Shown here: positions 54,044-64,000 of the stretch, one piece after another
Numbering within the stretch: the stretch's first letter is position 1
Layout: the number at the start of each line of letters is the position of its first letter
Assembly: GCA_900708905.1 (NCBI GenBank)
Contig: CAADRB010000038.1
Coordinates: 856,814-920,813 of the forward strand
DNA length: 64,000 bases
Direction of reading: 5' to 3'
Source of the DNA: Hymenolepis diminuta
Taxonomy: Eukaryota > Platyhelminthes > Cestoda > Cyclophyllidea > Hymenolepididae
The notes under the pieces: model-generated
The model's input: the letters and a program-made list of their open reading frames with translations, nothing else
Database searches by the model: none
Told to the model about the DNA's origin: nothing
Made by a program: the position numbers and the translations under genes

Positions 54044-56049
54044 TTAAAGATAGTACCTGAATGTATTATGTTTTGGAAAAAAGAATTTTTGGCAACTTCA
54101 TATCCGCAAACATTAACTGAACTTATTCTATAAAAATAATTTTTAATATTTCTAATTCTTTACTAAATGCTCCCACGTAAATTATTTGCTACGTAACTCT
54201 AACACGTTTGATATCTAATAATACATATCCCTTATTTAATTAAAAGTGAAGAAAAATTACCCTACTGTTGGTATAAAGGCTCGTATAACGGTACAGATGA
54301 CTGATTACTGATTAAAGATTCGTCGACTAATTCACGGAACAATGGGACAAAACACAATAAAATGTACACTGAATTGATATCATTTTTAATAAATACGAAT
54401 GCTCATGGAAGTCTAGCTAGCCGCCTAGTAAAGACTAATATTTTCCCTCAGTCAATCTAAATTTCATTCGCTGAGGAGAGAGGTAAAAACTACTAAGTAA
54501 TACGAGTAAATATATCGCTACCCGAACGGAGCATGAGTAAGGTGAACAAAAATCTACGATTCAGTTTTCCAACAGAGGCGAAAGTTTTAAACTAATCATT
54601 GAGTTCTCAGATAACTGTTTGAATAATATAATATTTTATATTTCTGGTAAATAATTTAAATGGATCCTCGAACAAACTGGTAATTAAGTAAAATGCAAGA
54701 AACAAAGATGCAAGTTTGAAAAATACTGTTAAAGATGCAGTTATCAAAAAGGATAGCAAAATTCCAAGAAATTATTCCTGAAGTAACTGTAGCAGTAGCT
54801 GTTTTGTCAAGGTCTCTTTTGAAGATATGTGAGGTCTTTAGTTTGAGCGAAATAGTGCTCTTAGGACTGGAATCTTATAATTGACGGTCTATATTCAAAA
54901 GTATTGTTTGTCTAGTGTTTTGCGAATAGTTCTATTTCGATCGATTATTAAAAAAAACTATTCCTGAAGTTGCGTTTTAAGATTAAATGATGCTGTCGAT
55001 TCTGTCTTAATAGTCGTACAAAGGTATGTCGAGTCTTTAAACCATCGTAGATTGAATTAAAAATGAACATTAATTGTGGTACTATTTTTCACTTTATATT
55101 GATTGTGCAAAATGATTATTTTTGAGATTCAAATTGGAAATCTTTCATGAGAAATATCAATTTCGAATAATAGATTAAATTTAATTTTTATGTAGAGCAT
55201 TTAGCTAATCTTCGGGAGTTTCGAGATTAAATCAAGCAAGATTTGTTTGATGAAAAATTGAGATTTATGTTCGAATTTCGATTAAAGATTTTTCAGACAG
55301 TCCAAATTGCATTTCGTTTTTTAAAAAGAAATGGAAGCAATTTTACCCAAAGCTTTAAGCTGCCAGTATATTAAGCTCTGATACTTTTTGCAAAGATAGT
55401 AGAGTTCAATTCTGCTATCAGCTGTTTCTTCAAATATGATGGCAAATACTTTTTCCCCTTTTTGTGTAGTCCTGTAGCCCGGAGTTTCAATCACAATTAC
55501 TACTCCAACTTGTACACCGCCCGTTTTACCGCTTAACATATGTTAAATATGCTGATATATTAGTGCGAATGGGAATATAATGACTCGCATTTTCGGACAT
55601 GCTGAATTCCGGAAATAATATACCCACCTCCCCCTCCCAGGCTTCCAACCCGACTCGACCCTCAATAACTTATTCTTCAGGTTTAAAATTTAAGTTCTTA
55701 TTCATTGAGAATTTTTTGTTATTTTAACTTGAGGGAATAGTGGCATACATATACGTGTACTACAAGGAGGAGCATGTGGTAAATTTCTAAATTTTTATTT
55801 AATGGTTGAATGATTCACTGATCATTTGTATGCACCATCAATGAAATTCTGACTCGTTTTAGTTCGCATTTACTGCTTGTAATTAAATCGCAATTATGTT
55901 AGGATTGTGTGGACGCCCTCAAGAGGAAATAGGAATAGAATATCAAGCAATCAAAAATAAGGATAAAATAATTAAATCAAATCATTTACAATAACTCTTA
56001 GCTTTCAGCTTAATCCCATAATTACCATTTTTATTCAAATCTATTAATA
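54044..56049. other. AT-rich non-coding stretch
   Basis: A pyrimidine-rich patch at 55621-55665 (CCCACCTCCCCCTCCC) is the only departure from the background. No gene is supported; the minus frame 55539-55321 (72 codons) has a plausible mix but no other signal. Confidence 0.5.
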
Positions 56050-56212
56050 GGAAATGTGCCTACCATGCCGGACGTCATGAGTTTGATTCCCGTCTGCCTA
56101 ATATAGACGGAGGCAGAATTCGTGTCTCTCTGCGTTTAGACTCCATGATGCCACTCTCTACCCAAGATGGGCGTTGGAAAATGATTTCCAAGATGGACTT
56201 GGAAAGTATTAT
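56050..56212 (+). mobile_element. tRNA-derived SINE-like fragment with B box
   Basis: TGCCTACCATGCCGG, a spacer, then AGTTTGATTCC (56080-56090) matches the tRNA T-arm B box (GGTTCGAnTCC) at nine of eleven positions and continues CGTCTGCC, like the end of a tRNA T arm and acceptor. The left half with the A box is missing or eroded. Two competing hairpins follow: CCGTCT/AGACGG (56090-56110) and TCTGCCT/AGGCAGA (56093-56117). The 3' body ends in a tandem duplication, listed separately. SINE membership is inferred from the tRNA-like head; copy number cannot be tested here. Confidence 0.4.
56162..56212 (+). repeat. Imperfect 26-bp tandem duplication in the SINE-like body
   Basis: CCAAGATGG followed by TTGGAAA occurs twice, at 56162 and 56188, with small differences between the units. 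The first unit boundary also forms a hairpin (TTGGAAA-ATGA-TTTCCAA, 56174-56191). Confidence 0.6.
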
Positions 56213-59200
56213 TACCATAATAGCAAACTAATGTTCATCAGTCAAATCGTCAAGCAGAAAAAGTTAAAAATCAAAGGATAAACATATCAGAAATAGTTTT
56301 AGAGGCAAGCTTTGATTGCAATCATTTAATATTTCCGTTATCTTTACTTTTCAAAATATAAAACGAAACCTTTCCTAGTAATGCTAGGTTAAAGACGAAA
56401 GTACAGAAGGAAATGTATGAATAAATAAGTGTTCATGGGATCTGCTGACTAAGGCGGTAAGAAATCGGACTATATTTTGTTTGGTATTCAGCCACCCTTC
56501 TTATCATTATGCACCAAAAAGGAAAAAAGGAAAATTTAATAATCAGCGTATACTGCTGAGTAATATTATCACTCAAGAGAATAATATTTTACAAAAGTTA
56601 GTTAAATTGAGTGCTAGACTTAGTATTGTTAGTATTAGGTATTATCTAAACAGCATGTGCACTATATGGGTTTCCCGTTTGCTACATTATTAATAATATA
56701 TTAAGAGGTAAAAATATTAATTCTTAAATTTATTTTCTAATAATAAAACTTTATTTGATAATTAAATCAAAAGGAGACCTTAAATAATGCATAACCAGGG
56801 AAGCTAAATTTTTGCCTGTAAATAGCTCAAAATTGTTGACTCATCAGCTGTATCTTCCCTATTCATTTATAAATCGTCTGAGCAATAACTACAGCACAAT
56901 TTAACCCACTTTTCTATTATCAATCTTAAAGCAGATTATTATATTTTTGCATTCTTGAACATTTTCAATTATATCACCATAAATAGACATATATCATTTT
57001 GCTACTCTTTCCAAAATTCTCTCTTAATGATGACTGAGATGGTCATATGGATAGTAAAAAAGGAACATTCACGTGGATACCCGTGTTATTTTCAGTGAAA
57101 TTTAATAATAATGAAGCTTTACTTATCCATTTTTGGAATGCTCATGTAAATAATAACATAATTAGTTCAGTTTTATTGAATTGAGAGATTAAATTCTAAA
57201 CACTGCATGATGCAAAATATTTCTGATCCGTTTTTTACTCCCAAAAAAGTTTGATTGGTTAAAAATTTGGAACACCATAAGCAAAACGAATTATTCATTG
57301 GTATTCATCGTAGGTGGCTACCGTTCGTGTCAATATTTGAGGTCATTAAATTTTTTCCCAATTTCAGTAAATTTGCTTTACACAAATAGGGAGGTCTAAT
57401 AAAATGTTTAAATTCAATATGTCAACTTGACTGAAATTTACCGCAAATTCAAACTCTTGATTTTCATTTTACGCATATATATATATGAATATATATTTCT
57501 GCGGTTTATCAATTCACCCAAATGTAGTCTTAATTAGTGACTAGATTAATTTTATTGTAACTTCATTCATCTAAACTCTCTAGAGCGCAGAATAAAAGTA
57601 CCTTTCTAAGGCAGTTATTGAGATATTTTTCAATACCATCCAGTCATATTCCAATAAATTCAGATAAAGAAATAAAATTAACCAATCCTGATATCTAAAG
57701 TCGGAAGTATTTCGAAAAATATGATGAATTATTCAGTTATCTTTGTTCAGATCTCAACAAACAAAAGCATGGGGACTGAAATACCATAAAAATACTTTAC
57801 TTGAAGTGTCTCTGAATAAAAAATTTATTTCAATTATAAATTAATATGCACAACAAATTAACGTTCCTAATTTCGCAGACTACGGACGGATAGAATATGC
57901 TTATAGGTAATCGATTTTTAATTCAATTCCTACATTCTGTTTGTTGGTCAAAGATGATGATGCAACAAGCTAAGATCAAAATATTTACTTCAGTCGATCA
58001 TTCTTATCACTCGCTTAAAGTTTGCAAAGAGGAGAAAATAAGAGTTCTCAATAGGTGTTAGAACTGTTGACCAATGGATCTAGAAAAGGATTATTATTTT
58101 GTTTCACATTAATTAAAGTAACTTAGATTGATTTTAAATATTCGTTGCACTTCTCAAAATATTTCCTTCATTTGAATGTAAACGCTTAAATATAATGCTT
58201 TGAAAATGAATGCGAGCAAGTAAGATTAGTTTAATTATTTAAAATAAACAATATTTACCAATAATGTACGTAGAAGATGTCGTTTTGAAAGAAATTGCAG
58301 TCAAAAGGTTGCAGGGGATTTGCACTTATAAACGCTCCTGTGTCCTTTTTCTAATGTTGCGAATGCATTCCATGACCTGTACTCTTTCGAACGACCACCC
58401 ATAAATTTTTCGAATACTGCGCAATCAAGAAATTAGTGTCAAATTTGCAGAATGTCATCAGATAGGTTGATTGGCAGGTGCTTTTCTATTTTATTAGTAA
58501 AAAGTACAATTTGATGCATAAAGCAGATGATTTTTAAGACTATCAAATTATTATATAATTCAAAGCATTATATTTCTTAGAATATGTTCAAATTATTTAT
58601 GAAATATATTCAGTTTCCACTTCAGCATAACAATTTTTGGTTAATTTTTTTGCTCCTTGGTTATGGGAAAAGACAAATGTATCGAACTGTCGAAATCAGC
58701 CTCTTCCTATTCTGTTAATCAATACCCTCTTGAGGGTATGAACTATTCAATCAGACCCTTAGGTGCCAAATCCTGACCTTTGAACTTTTAAACGTTAGAT
58801 TATAGAGCTATGAGTCACCTGTTAACTACGAAGAGGAAGGTTTAGTCTCATATCGTCCTTCTTTCACTTTACATTAGGGCCATTTCAATAAACAGATACT
58901 TAGGCTTTAAAGTTAATAATTTAGAATAAAGAAAAGTTATCAAACTGTTGTTGTTTACAACACAATAAGAAAGATACAGAGGTCGTGGTTGTTTGTGTTT
59001 TTGAAAGGGAGTAGAGAGATAGGTGAAGAGTTAAAGAGGTGGCTAAGAAGAGAAGAAAAGTTCAATGTCCGGGAGCTAGGTAGAAGGAAAAGTCGATAGA
59101 CAGCAAATAGTAGTGGTATAGATCAAACAAAGATCAATGTAAAGCAGTATAAAATTGGATCCAATCAATAAATAAGACTAAGGTATGTCCCATAGTCACT

Positions 59201-62200
59201 ACACTGTTGTTCCTTGTGTCTCACTGGTTCCTTTTAAAAATATTGAATATTTTTCGGTGGCATTGATTATTAAAGGCTGTATTATCTTACCAATATGATA
59301 ATATTTTCTTCCGTAATGTACTATACTTCTTATGCTTAAGAGTATTATTTTATATGAAACAGTAAACATTTTGGTTTTTCGTGACCTGTTTTCAAAAGGA
59401 TAAGAAATCTTACTTTAAACCAACCATCTTATCAGCACGTTTTAAAACGTTCGAATGTGACACTAAGTTTTCACAAAAAGCCAACCAAGTCGTTTTTGCA
59501 AAACGAGTAAACCCTAGAGATTCTGCGTGAGAATTCAAGAATTTTTGACTGAGAATACTTGCATTTTTCTTTACATGCCTTTTCGAAAAATTCGGTCTTT
59601 TGCTCGCTTTCACATAGTCAAAATCTAAACTGGGTACTGGAAAAGAATTTCAGTTGATGGAAAAAGTCACTTGAAGTTTCTAAAAGTAAAATTATTACCT
59701 CTTTTCCTTTGACAAATTAAAAGCGTACTATCATGATAAATAACAAGTCTAATACAGTTTGTATAATGGTGAGACAAAGACATGTAAAAGTCGTTGCCAA
59801 GACAAACCGAAAGCAGTTCAGAGATTCATTTCGATATAGTTGTTAGTCATGAAGTGCCAGAAAAGAATTGTTATTCAGTATGATTTGAAATCATATCTAC
59901 AGCTACTCAGACTCAAGGAACAGAAAGGAGTATGCTTATAACTCAGAAGACGGCATGTTTATAAGCATAATAAATTTACTCGTACAGGCTTGAATATGTA
60001 ATGATGATTGGCTGCCGGTTAGCTAATAATTGCAGAGACAGCTTCGCCATTGGCGGTCTTACATATCCAGGTTTGATCGTGGAGATCCAATAATTAATAA
60101 TTCAGTACATGAGAGATGAAGATTGCGAGTTTTACTCGAGTGCAATGAAACTATACTATCAGACTTTCTAACAGGTTTGAATTTTGTAAGACAGCTAGCG
60201 AGTCTTTAGATAAATATTAACATGCACTTGTGTATTAATTCATCAAAGTTTCTTCATTTACTCTACCAATTTCCAAAATTCATATTGTTCTATCTTGTAC
60301 AACTAAATATCTGAAGTCCTCTATAAGAAGCCACCCTGCAGTTTTTCTTCAGACAAGTTTATAGATTTGGAATCAGTGAACTCCATGTGATGGGGAAGTT
60401 CTATATATGACTAATGAACTCTTCAGAAATACTACAAGGCAATCGCTTTCAGGGAGCCGTAGTGAGCTCTTCTAAGTTTAAAATTCCATTGTCTATCTTT
60501 TCTTCCTACTTATAACTGTAATATTATGCGAATAAATAGAAGTGCCATGACTTATAATTCGGTTAAATAATATAATCAATGAGCTTTAAATGTAGCGCAC
60601 TTAATATTGACAAAGAAACAAGTCAAACGAAGATATTTAAACCTAGAAATAATGAAATATTATATTGAATTATGGCTCTTATTAGATAACGGACAACTCA
60701 ATAAAATCAAAATTCAAATCAAGTAAGATTCTTGACGCTTTGGATCCATTAATTTTTTAATTGGCAATTGCCCTCACCTCTTACTTTACTGCTTTGCCGT
60801 ACCTGGTGTTCAGCTGCTTTTTCATGATTAAAACATTTCCTGAATAACAACAGGGAAACTAATCTTTGCTCAAAGTCTATAAACGACTGCACTGACGGAA
60901 TGAACAGACTAATTATTTTTCAGACGATTCCTGAAACCATGAAAATTCAGTTGCCCTTTGAGATTGAAATCCCGTCGGGAATAAAAGAAAACGCTGGTCA
61001 CATTTAAAGCCGCTCGACTGAATTGCCTTAATTTTAAATGAGACAGAGCTTAATCTGTTCTTATTTCCACTGTTCAAAACATTCTCTTTTTTGAGGCATC
61101 AATAATGCTCTTTGATTATATGCTCCAAAAAGAAAGTAATTCGTATTGAGATTTCAAAGGATTATGACGTATCTTCACGTTCAAATACAACATGAGTGGA
61201 CTCGCGGTTAATAAAAATGAATTATTAATTTTCTATTCCTATAGGAATTAAAGGGAAAACTTGGAAAGGCTAAAGTTTACTCACAACAAAACTCTGTCTT
61301 ATATTGAACGGATTCGAGTAATATGAACTTGAAATGTATGGTAGTTTTTATTATCGATGATTAACATCCGTCTGGAAATATTTCATTATACAGATTTACT
61401 TATAATGATTATAAATAATTACTCGATTTTTTCAGTGAAATTCGATTGAAAGCGTCATCAGGTATCAGATTTTTACTTAAAATAATTAGTAGACTCAAGT
61501 GGGGATAATAACGAACTTTACTGTATTTCAAGTGCCTTCAAGCTTAGTTATTTGCACTAGAGTAAAAAATAACTTTTTAAAATATTGAAATTGAAATGAA
61601 CGACAAGTTTTGAATGTGCTTTAAAGCGTTTTAGCAAAGATGGATACTATTTAACTCCATGTAAATTTTTTCAAAATTATGAGCAAAATAATGCGTTTTA
61701 TTTTGCCAATTAAAATAATGTGGAGAAACCTGTTATCGACGCATTCATTTGTGTAAAATAAATGAATCTAAAAGCACTTATAACCTGAATTATAAAGGGT
61801 GAAAATATTCTTATACAAAAAGGGGGATGTTGTATTTTTCAGCCGAAAAGATCAAAGTGAAATATTTTAATTCTAAAAGGAAGGAAAAATAGCTGAGAAA
61901 AAGTAAACTGTCAAAATTTTATGAAACAATCCTCTTGCATTCTTAAAATAACTCTCGATATGGTCTCACGATAAATACTTCGGAAATTACAATTAAGAAA
62001 ACTGATACTTAAACATTTTTCATATCCACATAATAATTTCAATATGCGTACAATTTTTTGAGCAATCACGCAAAGCTTACGTAACGTTGTCCATTGTGCT
62101 CGAAATAATTTCCCTTGATTAGCCATTTTTCTGTTGTTATTAAAGTATCAGGTTCCGCTTGAATACTCTGAAATGACGGTAGTTTTGCCTTTAGTTTTAG

Positions 62201-62640
62201 GGTTAAATAGCATAATCTAAAAGTTTCTATCTTATCACCCTTGGGATTTAACTAATATTACCCAACCATACATCAAAACGTCGGGAAATCTTATTTTATA
62301 TGAGATAATTAATTAACTGTTATTCAACATGTTCCTCACTAAGATGAACTCTGAATCTAATATTTAATAGGATTGAGATAGAAATCTAGTTGGCTTTTTT
62401 AGGCGAATATCTTGAGCGCCATTTTTCTCACGTATGGCTGGCTCTTGTAATGGATTTTATATAACTGGAACCATAACTTACTTTTGTTGTACAAATACAG
62501 CGGTGTTCATCTTAATGTCTGACCCGTCCCATCCCTAGATGTACAGTCCCAGAGAGAAATAACTCATAAGCACCATCTTTTTACTCCTAGCATAGAGCAT
62601 AAATAAAAGAAACTAATAGCTAAAAATTTCTGAATGCTAG
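56213..62640. other. AT-rich non-coding stretch
   Basis: A tRNA-like fragment may lie at 56445-56500 (GACTAAGGCGGTAAG) and another at 60013-60090 (GGTTAGCTAA, then GGTTTGATCGT); both are too weak to call. An (AT)6 run is at 57475-57486. No gene is supported. Confidence 0.45.
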
Positions 62641-63015
62641 ACATGTACCTTTACGGAGGAATAAAATACGAACAAAACGAGGAGGAGCCTCCATAGGCTG
62701 ACGTTTATTATGTGCTCGTTGGGCCATAAAATAAGTGCATTTAACCGCCAGAGTGTGCAGTTGACGGAACCGTAAACTTCCACTACGAATTCATTATGTC
62801 CAGTCTAATGAACCCGCCACTTTTTGTTCTCTCTCTATCTTGCTCTCCTTTTCTCTTCCTCTACATTTGTTTAAACGGGCCGCCAGGCGTGCATTTTGCC
62901 ACGGTGCCAGGAGGTGGCATTGGCGATGCGAAATCGGGCAACCAACCAGTTGACCAACTGTAAATCTTTATTTCTGCGGTTTTATGAGCAGGTAGTCACA
63001 TTAACTTTGTAAATC
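62641..63015 (+). promoter_or_regulatory. G+C-rich promoter- or leader-like block
   Basis: This is the most G+C-rich part of the window: bases 62881-62960 are about 60% G+C with many CpGs (GGGCCGCCAGGCGTGC and on). A pyrimidine-rich run (62828-62868) precedes it, and a GGCCATAAA motif, the form bound by posterior Hox proteins, lies at 62722-62730. It ends directly before the ATG at 63016, so a promoter plus 5' leader is the simplest reading. A conserved non-coding enhancer is the alternative. No TATA box is in a clear place. Confidence 0.3.
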
Positions 63016-63079
63016 ATGAAAGCTATTATTATTGTTGCTGCTGTGGCGTCCACTGCCGCCCCTGATGCAGTAGTTTGGA
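63016..63079 (+). CDS. Candidate first coding exon of a secreted peptide
   Basis: The ATG frame reads MKAIIIVAAVASTAAPDAVV then W. It has a lysine at position 2, a hydrophobic core of isoleucine, valine and alanine, and small residues ahead of a Pro-Asp, as in a secretory signal peptide with cleavage near STAA/PD. The donor GGA|GTAAAT follows after 63079 (phase 1). Without splicing, the frame adds Ser-Lys and stops at 63085. It lies directly downstream of the window's most G+C-rich block, which fits a promoter and leader. The 72-codon minus-strand frame over the same bases is the competing reading. The next exon was not found; the family is unknown. Confidence 0.3.
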
Positions 63080-63087
63080 GTAAATGA

Positions 63088-64000
63088 ACTACCAGTTTAT
63101 GCATTTGTATGCTGTTTGAGGAATAGTAGATAGTGATTGTTTCTAGACAGATATTATCTGCTTTCCGAACTGCATTTTTGTTTGCAGTCGTTGATTTCAT
63201 AATTTACATACTCACAGATCGTAGAAGTTTGTCCTCGATTGTATAAATTGATTGAGTAATGCAAAACAATTAAAGTACTGGTAGTAGTTGCAGGCCTTAT
63301 CAATAGTTGCATATCGATTTAACCCTTTGCTTCTCCAATCTTTTCGCATTATATGCATGACTCGTTCTTTCCCTTTAGGCTGCTTCTCAACTTTTTTCCA
63401 TTATATCATTTGTGTTTATTGAATTTAATGCCGCTATTTAGCCACACTTTCCGTTTTCATTTTAGGAGGCTGAAGTCTTCTTTCATGGTATAAACATTTT
63501 TTCATTATCTCTATCTCCTACTTATCTTGTAGTAGTGGAGTTCGTAAAGCCCGGAAGAGAATTGTTTAGCCAGTTTTTTTAATTCTAAATTTAAGATCTC
63601 TAAATTTGAAAATCAATTACAGCATGATATCGAATAACTTATCCGATAGCCCACTGAATTATAGGAAAATTGATTTGTATTTTTGGTTTTTTCGGTTTTT
63701 TTGAATATTTTTGAATAGAATTAATGTTTATTAAGATAATCATATATTAACCGTGCGGTGTGTGGAGAAGTAGAGTCTGATTTTTAGTATTTTGATCAAA
63801 TAACAAGAAGGCGACTAATGTTTTAATATATTGATCAAACTAAAAATATTTTAGAAGTCAAATTAGGGGATTTTGTGGTTATTGCTGTAATTTTTACTAT
63901 CAGATTCCAAGAATTGAAGAAATTTATTGTAGTCAGCTAGCGTCCTTACTCTTTGTCTTTTGGATCTACTTCACTCGACATATCTCAATCTCTTACATGT
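63088..64000. other. AT-rich stretch to the window end
   Basis: No coding-like frame or repeat is recognised. If the 63.0 kb exon is real, this is the start of its intron. Confidence 0.45.

Noticed and set aside
56445..56500. tRNA-Ser-like text (GACTAAGGCGGTAAG, then a B-box-like GGTATTCAGCC)
   Set aside because: The arms do not pair into a cloverleaf and the B box has several mismatches.
1..64000. Operons, CRISPR arrays, riboswitches, prophage or plasmid features
   Set aside because: No bacterial-type gene packing, ribosome binding sites or spaced repeats exist anywhere in the window.

Overview
This window looks like animal nuclear DNA, probably from an invertebrate. It is about one-third G+C. 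CpG dinucleotides are not obviously depleted, which argues against a heavily methylated vertebrate genome. No long continuous gene, rRNA, intact tRNA, recognisable transposase or reverse transcriptase, or CRISPR array was found. I cannot name the species. A compact flatworm-like or insect-like genome would fit, but that is inference.

The window is best read as a gene desert or as very long introns with sparse coding-like islands. At this base composition (about 7% stop codons per frame), my rough estimate is around ten chance reading frames of 90 codons or more on the two strands, and about one of 120. Open frame length is therefore not evidence here. I kept stretches where G+C rises to 43-60%, the translation has a natural amino-acid mix, and, where present, splice-like borders or start codons are seen. 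All gene calls remain low to moderate confidence.

Layout: 1-303 is a G+C-rich leader-like block with donor-like sites. 2.0-2.95 kb holds three G+C-rich blocks, one coding-like on both strands. 11.1-12.4 kb holds two micro-exon candidates on the plus strand and a TATA box on the minus strand. 18.4, 23.6 and 26.6 kb hold short coding-like frames. 30.4-30.6 kb (minus) holds the best single exon candidate, with a faint TAF13/SPT3 histone-fold look. 31.8-32.0 kb holds a decayed exon with two in-frame stops. 32.66-33.1 kb holds a coding-like island, probably minus. 39.9 and 45.7 kb hold further short frames. 42.87 and 56.05-56.2 kb hold tRNA-derived SINE-like fragments, the second followed by a 26-bp tandem duplication. 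51.45 kb holds a hairpin with a TATA box in its loop. 62.65-63.08 kb is the most G+C-rich block and leads into a short frame with a signal-peptide-like start and a splice donor.

The islands cannot be joined into one gene from the sequence alone: strands and phases differ and no family is secure. No pathway or operon-like cooperation can be claimed, and I found no supported new biological system. The items most worth testing are the 30.4 kb exon, the 63.0 kb secreted-peptide exon, the decayed exon at 31.8 kb and the 56 kb SINE.
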